A stretch of 37,147 nt of DNA from JAJISG01 sp964347345 (GCA_964347345.1 CAYFYB010000016.1:1-37147); one strand, 5' to 3'. Positions 15,142 through 23,317 are shown, numbered from the stretch's first letter. Numbers and translations: made by a program. Notes: generated by a model not told the origin, from the letters alone.

Positions 15142-15600
15142 ATGAGGGACCTCAAGGACATCTTCTCCCGCACCCTCTTCCTGGGGGCCGGTAAGGGAAT
15201 GCGCCGGGATGAAGAGAGGCTGTGGATGATTGCAGAACACGTACGAGGTGATGAGGAGGCCTTAGCCTTCTTTTCTCTCAAGACAAGCAACATCCTTCTC
15301 ACTCAGGCCAGGCTCCTGGAGCTCAAGCCGCACCTGGACGTCGAGGGCTTCTGGAACGTCCTCAGCTTCAAGGGCTATGAGGTACGCCGGGAGATATATC
15401 TGAGAGAGGTCCTGGGCTTCTATCTAGAGACTGAGAGCAGCAGGACTGGCAAGCTGCACGTTCAGGTTGGGCAGGAGGAGGTAGTCTTCCCCGTGCCTGT
15501 TTCTGAAGGCTCTGAGAATCCACAGAAGGACCTGGAGGCCTTCGGAGCTTGCCTTCGCGAGACCCTCCGAGCCCACCGCGGGTCCGCTCAGTCGGCCTGA
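15142..15600 (+). CDS. Hypothetical protein, possible PH-like fold
   Basis: A 152-aa soluble protein that I cannot assign. It opens MRDLKDIFSRTLFLG, then has a strand-turn-strand pattern around FFSLKTSNILLTQARLLELKPHLD and GFWNVLSFKGYEVRREIYLRE that vaguely recalls bacterial PH-like domains, in which a short ILLTQARLL strand resembles the usual LTDRRLL segment. This is pattern resemblance only. The start is set at ATG 15142, exactly 27 nt after the TATA centre (CCTTATTTG, 15111-15119), making a leaderless mRNA. An upstream in-frame start at 15007 overlaps purF and is rejected. No membrane segment or signal peptide is seen. It may be independent of the purF operon despite its closeness. Confidence 0.65.
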   Translation: MRDLKDIFSRTLFLGAGKGMRRDEERLWMIAEHVRGDEEALAFFSLKTSNILLTQARLLELKPHLDVEGFWNVLSFKGYEVRREIYLREVLGFYLETESSRTGKLHVQVGQEEVVFPVPVSEGSENPQKDLEAFGACLRETLRAHRGSAQSA

Positions 15601-15725
15601 GAATACCTCTTCACGCAATCCTGGGGTCCCGAGGGCCACACCCAAACCGGACTCAATGCCCTCTCGAGCCGACCGAAGAGCGTGGGCGTCAAGCTTTTTC
15701 GGCCCCTGGCCTTATCCCCTCCGCA

Positions 15726-16670
15726 ATGAAGATCAACGTGGTGGAGCGGTTGGAGTCCATCGGAGAGATGCCCGACGGGAGCCCCATAACTCTCCCGGTC
15801 ATCGAGTATGATGGCGGACCAGGACCCGCCCTCTTCATGGGTTGCACCATCCACGGGGACGAGATCACAGGCCAAGCCAGCGTCTGGAAGCTCAGGGAGT
15901 ACCTGGCCACGGCGGAAATGAGAGGGAAGCTGACCATTCTACCTCTCATGAACCCTCTGGGATTCAACTACAACGTCCGAGGAGTTCCCCTCAGCACCGT
16001 GGACCTGAACAGGCTATACCCTGGCGACCCCCGCGGTTCCCTCAGCGAGCGGATAACCTCCCGCGTCTGGTCCATCGCTCAACAGCACGACTACGTGGTT
16101 GACGTGCACACCGCGGGATGGTGCATGCCCCACATCCTCGTGGACCCTGTTAGTGGAGATCTTCGGGAGAGAGTGATGGAGTTCGCCTCAGCATCCGGAT
16201 TGACGGTCCTCCAGGAGTATGAGGAGGAGAGGTACCGACTGGAGAACCTTGCAGCCAGCCTGCCAGGGGCGGCCCTGAAGGAGGGCAAGGTGTCGCTCAC
16301 CGTGGAGCTAGGAGGTTTCAAGGGGATCGATTGGATGTCGGTGGACGCCGGTTGCATCTGTCTGAGAAACATGCTCATCCAGGCCAGACTCCTTCAAGGG
16401 GAGCTGGAACCTGTCACAGGCGTTCCAGTAGTTCGGGAGCTTGGGTACAGAAGAGCCTCCGTTTTCTCCGCCGCTGGGGGCATCCTGAGGTATGAGGAAG
16501 TCCCTGGTGTTCGGGTCAGCAGAGGTGACTTGATAGCCGAGGTGCGGGATCTCTACGGCGGGGTGAAGGAGAAGGTGGTGGCGCCTCAGAATGGCTTCAT
16601 CGTCTCCCTTAATGCGACTTCCGTGGTCCCGGCTGGAGGCCACGTAGCCGAGCTGGGAGTCAAGGCCTAG
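15726..16670 (+). CDS. Succinylglutamate desuccinylase/aspartoacylase-family amidohydrolase
   Basis: Zinc-dependent M14-like amidohydrolase, 314 aa. The metal ligands are visible as the HxxE in GCTIHGDEITG and the later histidine in VVDVHTAGW; the base glutamate is in LTVELGGF. The substrate-binding arginine lies in DLNRLYPGDPRG. After about residue 210 there is a second domain with GGILRYEEVPGVRVSRGDLIAEVRD and VVAPQNGFIVSLNAT, the barrel-sandwich (lipoyl-like) fold typical of this family. It probably removes an acyl group from an N-acyl amino acid or similar amide, but the substrate is not defined by sequence. The start is ATG 15726, which lies about 29 nt after a T-rich box at 15694-15699 and looks leaderless. 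In this genome it would fit amino-acid catabolism. Confidence 0.85.
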   Translation: MKINVVERLESIGEMPDGSPITLPVIEYDGGPGPALFMGCTIHGDEITGQASVWKLREYLATAEMRGKLTILPLMNPLGFNYNVRGVPLSTVDLNRLYPGDPRGSLSERITSRVWSIAQQHDYVVDVHTAGWCMPHILVDPVSGDLRERVMEFASASGLTVLQEYEEERYRLENLAASLPGAALKEGKVSLTVELGGFKGIDWMSVDAGCICLRNMLIQARLLQGELEPVTGVPVVRELGYRRASVFSAAGGILRYEEVPGVRVSRGDLIAEVRDLYGGVKEKVVAPQNGFIVSLNATSVVPAGGHVAELGVKA

Positions 16671-16677
16671 GCGGAAG

Positions 16678-16686
16678 GTTAAAAGC
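16678..16686 (+). promoter_or_regulatory. TATA box for the gene at 16712
   Basis: GGTTAAAAG, with its centre about 30 nt upstream of ATG 16712. No Shine-Dalgarno lies before that ATG, again implying a leaderless transcript. Confidence 0.55.
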
Positions 16687-16711
16687 TGCTGATGTATGGC
16701 AGGACGGTACC

Positions 16712-17077
16712 ATGGATGAGATCGTGGCGACCTTCGATATGGTCAATGTGAACCCAAAGCAGAAGGCAAATCACGCCCACATCACCGGCGACACCATCAC
16801 CCTTCATTGGCATGACCTGGAGTCTGAACCTGAGGAGGGTGGAGGGGGAATTGTCTTTTCCAGAGAGGACTGGATGAAGATTATGACCGCCGTTTACTGG
16901 AAGAAGGAGGAGATCGTTGAAACCTCAGGTTCAGAGGGGACTAACCTCGTCAACGCGGAGGTCCACCCAGGCTACGTTATCTTCCGCTACAAGCGGGGGA
17001 AGAAAAAGGTCGAGGAGGAGGTCTCCGTCCTCTCCTTGAGGCAGGTGGACGGCAGGCTTAGGAAGAGGCACCGGTAG
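16712..17077 (+). CDS. Hypothetical protein, charged, basic C-terminus
   Basis: A 121-aa protein of unknown function. The N-terminal half reads as alternating strands (EIVATFDMVNVNP, HITGDTITLHWHDLE), with an acidic-glycine linker EPEEGGGGIV, a short helix (REDWMKIMTAVYWKKEE) and then further strands (EVHPGYVIFRYKRGKKKVEEEVSVL) with a very basic tail (RLRKRHR). The basic end and beta-rich layout could suit nucleic-acid binding, but I see no named domain. It is a single gene upstream of tRNA-Ala, with its own TATA box at 16678-16686, and is apparently leaderless. Codon use agrees with the neighbours. Confidence 0.65.
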   Translation: MDEIVATFDMVNVNPKQKANHAHITGDTITLHWHDLESEPEEGGGGIVFSREDWMKIMTAVYWKKEEIVETSGSEGTNLVNAEVHPGYVIFRYKRGKKKVEEEVSVLSLRQVDGRLRKRHR

Positions 17078-17156
17078 ACGTAGACTTCGGGGAACGTGCG
17101 AACCATAGAAGACCACTCCTTCCCTCACCGTAGGATTGTCGCATCTCACAGAAATA

Positions 17157-17166
17157 GGTTTTTAAC
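17157..17166 (+). promoter_or_regulatory. TATA box of tRNA-Ala
   Basis: GTTTTTAACC, about 27 nt before the first base of the tRNA (17189), the expected archaeal promoter spacing. Confidence 0.65.
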
Positions 17167-17188
17167 CGCCTCTCCTATAGAATACCGA

Positions 17189-17261
17189 GGGCCGGTAGAT
17201 CAGCTGGAAGATCGCCACTTTGGCATGGTGGAGGCCGTGGGTTCGAATCCCACCCGGTCCA
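17189..17261 (+). tRNA. tRNA-Ala (anticodon GGC)
   Basis: A complete 73-nt cloverleaf. The acceptor stem GGGCCGG/CCGGTCC contains the G3·U70 wobble that marks alanine tRNAs. The D arm is GATC-AGCTGGAA-GATC, the anticodon arm is CCACT-TTGGCAT-GGTGG with GGC at 17222-17224, the variable loop is AGGCC, and the T arm is GTGGG-TTCGAAT-CCCAC. The discriminator is A at 17261. There is no intron and CCA is not encoded. GCC and GCT codons would be read by it. Confidence 0.96.
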
Positions 17262-17356
17262 CTTGAGATGAGTCGAGGAGACACACTTTCTCGTATAGGG
17301 GGAGCGGAGGGGGTAGCGTAGGGCCCTTCCCGCAGTCTTGAGTGATGACGCCGGAC

Positions 17357-19519
17357 CTAGAGATCCGCTATCAAGGCATCCAGCCTGGAATTCGCATCCT
17401 CAAGACCCATCCACATGGTCCGGAAGCTCTCTTCGAGGTTGGCGAGGGCCTGATCGAGTAACTTCGTCTGGAGGCTAGCGACAATTGGGGAGATGTCCTC
17501 CGCGGTGACATCCTCCCAGTATGCCAGCTGACTCAGGCTGTTGTACTCCTCCCAGATCTCCACACACGGCAGCAGGTGGGTTTGCAGACCCCAGGAGACG
17601 ACCTCTTCGCCACAGAGCCTCGAGTACTGGTCCAGATAGTTCTCGTATGACATGTAGTCGTAGTACCAGATGATACCTACCCAGTTCAGTTCCCAAATGG
17701 CATCGGTGACATCGTCGTCCGTCAAAACCGCTCGGAGGAGGATGTCGATCCCTGCATCCATATGGACAACGTCATTAGCGCTCTGCTGGTAGGGGTACCA
17801 GTCCTGTTCCCAGACGCCCATGGCAATCAACGTCTGACCCAGAAACGCTTCTATGGCCATGAGCTGCGCGTTAATCTCATTGGCCATGCTCGGATTCGCC
17901 ATCTTCAGCTTCATGTTGAGGGTGGCTGCCTTCTCTCTGAAAGCTGCAGCGGCGGCGAGGAGCCTCCCCATGTTGGTCTCAGAGTCCAGCCCGTACTTGT
18001 CGTAAACCGGATACAGAAGGTGAACGCCGAAATCGTCATCATAGGTCAGCTTCTCCCACAGGTTCGTGGCGGTGGTCTCGAAGTTGTACGGAATTATTGG
18101 CAGCTCCACCAACCGTATGGCCATGTCCGCGAAGACCTCAAAGAGCTGCCGCAGGTATACGAAGCTGATTAGGTCGACGGTGTCAAACTGCGAGTGGTAG
18201 TAGTGCTGAGTCCAGTAAAGGTTGCTCGTCGCCAGGTTCATACCCGGGATACCGGCCGCTGAGAAGGTCCAGTGGTCCGCCCAGGTGTTGGGGAATGGTG
18301 TTACCCTGAAGCCGTATGGCAGCTTCCCCTTGTTCTGTCCGAGAACCTTGTGCACGAAGGACACGAGTTCGGGGGCCATGTTGATGCGGAGCGGCATCCC
18401 CTCCATCCCCATGAGCTCGAAGTTCATGTATGCCACGGACCTGCCGACCCAGTCTGGGTGGTGGTAGGTAATCTGATACCACGCTCCATAGCACCAGTCG
18501 AAATAGGCGTCCTGGATTCCATACTCTTCCGCTTCATGGGTCGTGAAGATGAAGGTCCGATCTGGTTTCATGTCTAGGCTCTCGTAAGCCCTCTTGATAG
18601 CATCGGCGAGGACCAAGGTCGCGGCGACTCCGGAGTTGTCGTCCATGCCTCCGTAGAACCATGCATCCGTGTGGTCCCCCAGGATGAGGAACTCGTCGTC
18701 CGGCTGTCCGTACCTCTTTCCTGGAAGGTAGCCTACGACATTCCAGCCGAAGCCACCATCCTCCATGGAGAGGGTCCAGATATCGCTGTAGGCGGTGACG
18801 ACCAGGGGCTCACCACTCTCAAGGAGACCGATTATCCTCAGACCGTCTTCGCCGCTAATGCTGATCATCGGCGGCCAATATGGCCTATAGAGGCCGTCAT
18901 GGGTCTGCAGAGCCCCCGGGGTGTTCCCGTAGTCGGAGGCATAGGTGGTGAGCACGATGGCCACCGCACCGTGGATATAGGCCTCCATAGCCATGGAGTC
19001 TGTCCAGAAATCATTCCCGACCCAATTGGCCAGGACGATCTTTCCTTCCACAGATTTTCCTTCATAGTCCAGGGCAAAACCGTTGCCCACGTTGACCATC
19101 TCCGCCGTGATCTCCCCATCTGTGCCTGGAGAACCGGCGAAGGAAGCCGCCTGAATCCTTCCAAGGCCCGGCACCTCGAGCCAAGCCTCCCTGAACTCCC
19201 AGGCGTCCAATGGGATTTCCTCGAGGGCCACGGCGGCAAGTCCGATCCGATTCTCCATCAGGTCTCTCACATAGAGAGACGCCTCACGACTGCTGGCGCT
19301 CCCTGCTCCCCTGAATCCTAGATCGCTGGTCCCCATGTTCTGGAGGTCCCGTATGATCTGTTCTGCGAACTCCATGTCGAGATTCTCGATGACGGCCCGA
19401 GTCACATCGCTCTTCTTCTTGGCCTCGGCCAGCTCAAGAGGGGCTGCCAAGACCAGACCTGGGACCACGGCAGCCACCAGAAGGACTACTCGAAGCTCTT
19501 TTGAAGCAAATCCTCTCAT
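17357..19519 (-). CDS. Secreted M28-family metallopeptidase with PA domain
   Basis: A 720-aa exported zinc peptidase related to glutamate carboxypeptidase II and other M28 enzymes. A signal peptide is evident (ELRVVLLVAAVVPGLVLAAP). A PA domain spans about residues 130-250. The peptidase domain carries the di-zinc ligands His283 and Asp293 (GDHTDAWFYGGMDDNSG), catalytic Glu331 and ligand Glu332 (HEAEEYG), Glu368 (MNFELMG) and His442 (YYHSQFDT). The fourth ligand is Glu where glutamate carboxypeptidase II has Asp; the family tolerates both. A C-terminal helical region follows, as in the dimerisation domain. ATG 19519 has a GGAGGG site and a TATA box at 19571-19580. It probably trims peptides outside the cell for uptake. 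Confidence 0.9.
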   Translation of the reverse strand: MRGFASKELRVVLLVAAVVPGLVLAAPLELAEAKKKSDVTRAVIENLDMEFAEQIIRDLQNMGTSDLGFRGAGSASSREASLYVRDLMENRIGLAAVALEEIPLDAWEFREAWLEVPGLGRIQAASFAGSPGTDGEITAEMVNVGNGFALDYEGKSVEGKIVLANWVGNDFWTDSMAMEAYIHGAVAIVLTTYASDYGNTPGALQTHDGLYRPYWPPMISISGEDGLRIIGLLESGEPLVVTAYSDIWTLSMEDGGFGWNVVGYLPGKRYGQPDDEFLILGDHTDAWFYGGMDDNSGVAATLVLADAIKRAYESLDMKPDRTFIFTTHEAEEYGIQDAYFDWCYGAWYQITYHHPDWVGRSVAYMNFELMGMEGMPLRINMAPELVSFVHKVLGQNKGKLPYGFRVTPFPNTWADHWTFSAAGIPGMNLATSNLYWTQHYYHSQFDTVDLISFVYLRQLFEVFADMAIRLVELPIIPYNFETTATNLWEKLTYDDDFGVHLLYPVYDKYGLDSETNMGRLLAAAAAFREKAATLNMKLKMANPSMANEINAQLMAIEAFLGQTLIAMGVWEQDWYPYQQSANDVVHMDAGIDILLRAVLTDDDVTDAIWELNWVGIIWYYDYMSYENYLDQYSRLCGEEVVSWGLQTHLLPCVEIWEEYNSLSQLAYWEDVTAEDISPIVASLQTKLLDQALANLEESFRTMWMGLEDANSRLDALIADL

Positions 19520-19570
19520 CTTCCGTCCCTCCTGCTTCCCCGCGGGGTTGCTGATGGAGGGGGAGGTTCG

Positions 19571-19580
19571 ATATATTTAG
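19571..19580 (-). promoter_or_regulatory. TATA box of the M28 peptidase gene
   Basis: Minus-strand CTAAATATAT, about 56 nt before ATG 19519, giving a leader of roughly 29 nt that carries the GGAGGG ribosome-binding site. This gene is one of the few promoter-proximal ones here with a real leader. Confidence 0.65.
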
Positions 19581-19591
19581 GCTGTGTAAAG

Positions 19592-19644
19592 ACAATAGGT
19601 GTGCCAAGGTACAGTGGGATGCGAACCTTGTTTGTGCCTATTGT
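19592..19644. repeat. Imperfect dyad in the divergent M28/permease region
   Basis: Outer arms ACAATAGG (19592-19599) and CCTATTGT (19637-19644) pair perfectly over 8 bp, and inner arms CAAGGT (19605-19610) and ACCTTG (19625-19630) over 6 bp, with a 14-nt apical loop. It lies directly upstream of the peptidase TATA box, where an operator might be expected. Confidence 0.55.
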
Positions 19645-19718
19645 GCTTATTAGGCCTCCATGAGCGATGTTTCCTGGGGGCATAGAAGGCATTAAGAGCA
19701 TCACGCCTTCCCCCATCG

Positions 19719-20579
19719 ATGGTTCAACCCTGGCTTCCCCTGGCGTTGGGCACAACCCTTGTCTGGGGCGTAAGTCAGATCGCCGCCAAGAGGGGGGCGA
19801 TGGCCTTCGGCCCCCGTCGGATGATTGTTGTCGTGGGCATGGGGGAAGCAGCCTTCTTCGTGGCCGCCTACCTCGCCCATGGAGCATCCCCACTGTCGGA
19901 TTTCCTTGGTGCCCTGTTAGGGACGACCGCGGGCATAGCCGGCATGCTGGGATACTTCATCTACTACGAGGCTATCTCCCGAGGAACGGTCTCGCGCATC
20001 GGAACCATCACGGCAGCATACCCGGCGGTTACCGTCATCATGGCCCTGGCGATCCTCGCGGAGGCCTTGACACCGCTGCAAGCCATTGGGGTCGTCCTCG
20101 TCTTGGCGTCCGTCATACTTCTGAGCCACGCCGAAAGACGTGAGGTCGGAGAGGCGAAGGCCCTCGTCACAGTCCTCGTACTCTTGGCCTTCCTCTTCTG
20201 GGGGGTCTGGGGGTTCCTCGTCAAGCTGGCGGTAACCCGTGTGGGGGAGGGCGCCAGTTTCGCCTATTTCGCGGTGGCAAACGTCATTGTGGCGTCGAGC
20301 ATCCTCTTCCATCAGCGCTATCGGGGAGATGAGAGGCGAGGTGAGGGGAGAGACTGGGTGTGGCCCGCCATAGCAACCACCTTCGGCTCTGGAGGTGTCA
20401 TCCTTATGACCCTGGCCATGGCCTCGGGGCCCGCAGCCCTCGTCGCTCCCGTCGCGGGGGCATATCCCATGGTGACCGTCCTAGTGGCAGGTCCGCTCCT
20501 GAAGGAGCGTCTCGGAAGGACGGAGATCTTCGCCTTCTTGGCGTTCCTCCTGGGCCTCGTTTCGCTCTCTTGGGTCTAG
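19719..20579 (+). CDS. EamA/DMT-superfamily permease
   Basis: A 286-aa integral membrane protein with about ten hydrophobic helices arranged as two five-helix EamA repeats. The first repeat includes GTTAGIAGMLGYFIYYEAISRGTVSRIGTI and YPAVTVIMALAILAEALTPLQAIGVVLVLASVILL; the second repeats this pattern with GPAALVAPVAGAYPMVTVLVAGPLLKERLGRTE. The duplicated YPxVTV…EALT/LLKERL motif is typical of DMT metabolite exporters. The substrate is unknown; amino-acid or metabolite efflux is common. ATG 19719 lies about 26 nt after a GCATTAAGAG box (19689-19698), so it is probably leaderless. Confidence 0.88.
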   Translation: MVQPWLPLALGTTLVWGVSQIAAKRGAMAFGPRRMIVVVGMGEAAFFVAAYLAHGASPLSDFLGALLGTTAGIAGMLGYFIYYEAISRGTVSRIGTITAAYPAVTVIMALAILAEALTPLQAIGVVLVLASVILLSHAERREVGEAKALVTVLVLLAFLFWGVWGFLVKLAVTRVGEGASFAYFAVANVIVASSILFHQRYRGDERRGEGRDWVWPAIATTFGSGGVILMTLAMASGPAALVAPVAGAYPMVTVLVAGPLLKERLGRTEIFAFLAFLLGLVSLSWV

Positions 20580-20735
20580 ATAGGTGGTTGCCTTCGCAGG
20601 GCACGGCCTCCCGCGAAAAACCCTGCTATCAGGCCAATCCATCACACGTACCATCCCTGCCGGGTCAGATGCTGGGCGCCGAGATCCATTACAGGTTGTC
20701 TCACCAGGCAAAGTACGTGCCCTTCGAGCGGGAAA

Positions 20736-20745
20736 GCCTTTAACG
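20736..20745 (+). promoter_or_regulatory. TATA box for the gene at 20767
   Basis: GCCTTTAACG, centred 27 nt before ATG 20767. It selects that ATG over the out-of-frame ATG at 20757. The 20580-20735 stretch before it holds nothing I can support. Confidence 0.55.
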
Positions 20746-20766
20746 GAGGGCTGCCCATGAGTCTCC

Positions 20767-21183
20767 ATGAGATTCCTGTCATCGGCCATTCTGGCCATCG
20801 TAAGCGGTCTCGTCGCCGTGGTGACCGCCTCCCTCTCGTTGAGCTCTCCCCAAGGCATGCCAGTGATGCCTCCCATGACAAGACCCGATCCCTTGCCGGC
20901 ATACCTCCTCCTCTCCTTCGGCCTACTGCTTCTGATCAACGGCACAATTCTGGTTCTCGGAGTAAGGGTCTCTCCCCGAGGCCAGGGAGGAGCCATGGTC
21001 ATCTACGGCCTTCTAATGGCTATCGTGGGAACGGGAATGATCTTCGGAGACTTCTTTCTCATGTCGTCCTTGGACAACGTGGACATGAGCACGATCTCGG
21101 CCCTGGCCATGTACGCCCTCGGTGGTCTCATGGTACTCTTTGGCGCTGCCATGCTGGTACGACCCTCGATGTCAAATGCTTGA
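20767..21183 (+). CDS. Small four-helix membrane protein, unknown
   Basis: A 138-aa membrane protein of unknown function. Four hydrophobic stretches are visible: SSAILAIVSGLVAVVTASLSL, YLLLSFGLLLLINGTILVLGV, GAMVIYGLLMAIVGTGMIFG and ISALAMYALGGLMVLFGAAML. A proline/methionine-rich loop (SSPQGMPVMPPMTRPDP) connects the first two. There is no charged residue inside the helices to suggest transport or catalysis. It starts at ATG 20767, 27 nt after its TATA box, and is a single gene between the permease and the convergent cofE. Similar orphan four-helix proteins are frequent in archaea. Confidence 0.7.
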   Translation: MRFLSSAILAIVSGLVAVVTASLSLSSPQGMPVMPPMTRPDPLPAYLLLSFGLLLLINGTILVLGVRVSPRGQGGAMVIYGLLMAIVGTGMIFGDFFLMSSLDNVDMSTISALAMYALGGLMVLFGAAMLVRPSMSNA

Positions 21184-21240
21184 TCAGGAAGGTGAGGCGT
21201 CCACAGGGGGTGCACACCGCTCCCGGGTATTCACTTCCGC

Positions 21241-21999
21241 CTAACGGAACAGGTCCTCCTCCTTGCTCCGAACAATCTCCCTTGCGGTCCCCTCTCCCGG
21301 TTCGTAGACAGCTCCTCTTATGAGGACGATTGGTACCCTGTCCACCTTCCCCTTTACCAGCTCTGCTGCGGCTGCGATTTCGTCGGCCACTGCCATCATG
21401 GTGCTCGTAAGCTCGTACCCATGGGGATCCTGTCTCCCTCGGTAGTCCAGGAACGGACGCATTCCTGAGACACCGATGGTAACATCAGTCTGGCCTCGTC
21501 TCCAGGCCCGTCCAAAGGAGTCGCTGATGATGACCGCGAGTCTCGCCGAGAAGGCCTTCTCCAGCCTGTCCCGGATGCGGTTCGCCGTGCCGTCAGGATC
21601 TGCAGGGAGGGCCGTGTAGGCCTCCTTTTCCCCGACATTGGAACGGTCCACCCCCGCGTTGGCACAGACGAAGCCCTGAGGGGTCTCCATGATGAAGACG
21701 CTTCGCTCTCTGTCCATGCGCACTATCCGCGCAGTGTTCCTCAGGATGACCTCCAGATGCTCAGCCGTCTTGTCAGTGGCCCTGGATAGCTCTTGGGCGA
21801 AGGGGGAGGGCTCCACGTCAGAGTCTCGGAGCACTTGGCCCTCAGCCTTGGATACAACCTTCTGACTCACGACCAGGACATCGCCGTCTACGAGTTCCAG
21901 TTTGGACAGCCGGAGAGCTTCAACGATAAGGGATGCCAAGTCATCCCCCTCCCGCACCTCTGGAATCCCCTCCAGTCCGATAATCTCAACTCTCTTCAC
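21241..21999 (-). CDS. cofE: Coenzyme F420-0:L-glutamate ligase
   Basis: Adds gamma-linked glutamate to F420-0 using GTP, the last steps of F420 synthesis. A 252-aa protein with the family motifs VVSQKVVSKAEG, TPQGFVCANAGVDRSNVG, ISDSFGRAWRRGQTDVTIG and the metal-binding DYRGRQDPHGYEL. The GxAGVDxSN and SDSFGRxWRxGQ blocks are diagnostic of CofE. The start is placed at GTG 21999, whose last bases overlap the cofC TGA (GTGA); an in-frame ATG at 22035 sits inside cofC and gives a non-family extension. The tight coupling with cofC makes this a two-gene F420 operon and implies F420-dependent redox enzymes in the cell. No cofG/H, cofD or cofF is adjacent. Confidence 0.93.
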   Translation of the reverse strand: MKRVEIIGLEGIPEVREGDDLASLIVEALRLSKLELVDGDVLVVSQKVVSKAEGQVLRDSDVEPSPFAQELSRATDKTAEHLEVILRNTARIVRMDRERSVFIMETPQGFVCANAGVDRSNVGEKEAYTALPADPDGTANRIRDRLEKAFSARLAVIISDSFGRAWRRGQTDVTIGVSGMRPFLDYRGRQDPHGYELTSTMMAVADEIAAAAELVKGKVDRVPIVLIRGAVYEPGEGTAREIVRSKEEDLFR

Positions 22000-22661
22000 T
22001 GAGACCGCCTCCTCACTCGCCTCTCGAAGTTCCATCCCTTCAGCAGGTCCTTCACTTTGCCGGACTTCGATGAACTCATTACCCTCAAAAGGTCGGCGGG
22101 CCCTTCCAGGCCCACGCCAGCCCCATGCCAGTGGACCTCCACCGGAATCGCCCTCTTCACCGCCTCATCTTGATGGCGCTCGAAATGTCCCTCAAAAGGG
22201 ATTTGTAGGAGACCAGGGGGGTTTGATATTACGACGCTTGTCCTCTTTGAAGTTGGCGAGGGAACCAGCACGATCTTGGAACCTTCCTGAGCCCTTCCTA
22301 TCAGGAAGGCGACGTCCTCCGACCTCAGCAAGGGCAGGTCGCACGGAAGCAGGGCGAGAACGCCAGGATGGGAGGCCATGACTTCAGTCCCCCGCGTGAA
22401 GGCGGAGTCCATACCTCCCGGCTCCTTCTCTAGAACGGTCTTGGCACCCAGATTGGAGGCCATGGCCAGGGCCCGTTCGTCCGAGGAGACGATGATCGCT
22501 TCATCGACTATCCTGGACTCTGTAACAGCCATAAGGACCTCTTCGAAGGTAGCCCTCGTCAGCTCCCTTCTCTCCTTCGCCGTGAGGATCGACTTGAGCC
22601 CCATCTTAGGCTTCTGGAAACCTCTGATTATCAGGATTGCCGTGCTTGCCAGTGGTTTCAC
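21996..22661 (-). CDS. cofC: 2-phospholactate (or PEP) guanylyltransferase
   Basis: Activates 2-phospho-L-lactate or phosphoenolpyruvate with GTP to give the F420 side-chain donor. A 221-aa nucleotidyltransferase with the N-terminal ILIIRGFQKPKMGLKSILTAKERRELT, the LLPCDLPLL motif holding the metal-binding Asp, and the late HWHGAGVGLEGPADLL. The order matches CofC, but the N-terminal block is diverged: IRGFQKPKMGL replaces the usual IPVKxxxxAKSRL. I take GTG 22661 as start because a TTGTTTAG box at 22690-22697 would give a leaderless mRNA there; TTG 22715 is an upstream alternative. It is followed by cofE with a GTGA overlap. Confidence 0.85.
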   Translation of the reverse strand: MKPLASTAILIIRGFQKPKMGLKSILTAKERRELTRATFEEVLMAVTESRIVDEAIIVSSDERALAMASNLGAKTVLEKEPGGMDSAFTRGTEVMASHPGVLALLPCDLPLLRSEDVAFLIGRAQEGSKIVLVPSPTSKRTSVVISNPPGLLQIPFEGHFERHQDEAVKRAIPVEVHWHGAGVGLEGPADLLRVMSSSKSGKVKDLLKGWNFERRVRRRSQ

Positions 22662-22843
22662 CTTCCCCTCCGAACTTCCTTGGGCGACGCTAAACAACCC
22701 AGGGTTATCAATCAATCGGAGCGTCTCGTGGGGATGAGGGGATTCCTGCCTGCTCTAGGCCTTCTTTTGCTCTCGCGACGCGGGGAATCGCCATCCTAGG
22801 GCGCACCCGTTCCTCCTTGTTCTTCGGGGTGTCAAGGAAAAGC

Positions 22844-22852
22844 CATTTATCT
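22844..22852 (+). promoter_or_regulatory. TATA box of the OsmC gene
   Basis: CATTTATCT, about 34 nt upstream of ATG 22882, predicting a leader of roughly 7 nt. Confidence 0.5.
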
Positions 22853-22881
22853 CCAAGGGCCTAGAGGCGTCAGGTACAGAA

Positions 22882-23295
22882 ATGAAAGGAAGGATCAGAC
22901 TCGTGGAGGGAATGCGTTTCTTGGCGAGCACGGACTCGAACCACGGCATCATCTTCGACGCAGGAAGCGATGGAGGCGGGACCGTCGGACCCAGCCCCAT
23001 GGAGGCCGTCCTGCTAGCCGCGGGTTGTTGCACCGCCATGGACGTCGTGTATATCCTGAAAAGGATGAGGCAGCCCCTGGATGGCCTGGAAGTGGTGGTG
23101 GAGGCCGAGAGAGCGGAGGAAGACCCGAGGGTCTTCACCAGCATGACCATCCACTACAAGGTAAAGGGCAAGGACCTGAAGGCGGACTCGGTAGAGAGGG
23201 CCATCAACCTTTCCCTGGAACGGTACTGCTCGGTCACTAACATGCTCAGAGAAGGAGCGGTGAAGGTCTCCAGCGAATTCGACATCTCAGGCTAG
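22882..23295 (+). CDS. OsmC-family peroxide-detoxifying protein
   Basis: A 137-aa OsmC/Ohr-type protein. The two family cysteines are present: the peroxidatic one in LLAAGCCTAMDVVYIL, next to a second adjacent Cys, and the resolving one in ERYCSVTNMLREG. The TVGPSPMEAVLLA segment before the first Cys is the conserved buried helix. Dimeric OsmC proteins reduce organic hydroperoxides with thiol reductants. In an anaerobe carrying many oxygen-sensitive iron-sulfur oxidoreductases, such protection makes sense. ATG 22882 lies about 34 nt after a TATA box (22844-22852). Immediately downstream comes a palindromic promoter and the structured RNA candidate. Confidence 0.9.
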   Translation: MKGRIRLVEGMRFLASTDSNHGIIFDAGSDGGGTVGPSPMEAVLLAAGCCTAMDVVYILKRMRQPLDGLEVVVEAERAEEDPRVFTSMTIHYKVKGKDLKADSVERAINLSLERYCSVTNMLREGAVKVSSEFDISG

Positions 23296-23298
23296 TAC

Positions 23299-23317
23299 TA
23301 TAGATTCATCTATACTA
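23299..23317 (+). promoter_or_regulatory. Palindromic promoter element before the RNA candidate
   Basis: TATAGAT-TC-ATCTATA (23299-23314) is a perfect 7-bp inverted repeat beginning 4 nt after the OsmC stop. Its right arm forms part of a TATA-like box ATCTATACT (23308-23316), which would start RNA near 23340, one base before the structured segment. Confidence 0.45.

Noticed and set aside
18400..18420. Glu instead of Asp as fourth zinc ligand in the M28 peptidase
   Set aside because: Both residues occur at this position in M28 and related families, so it is not evidence of inactivation.
20580..20735. Possible C/D box small RNA in the gap after the permease
   Set aside because: Only loose partial C- and D-box matches on the minus strand, without the paired C'/D' boxes.
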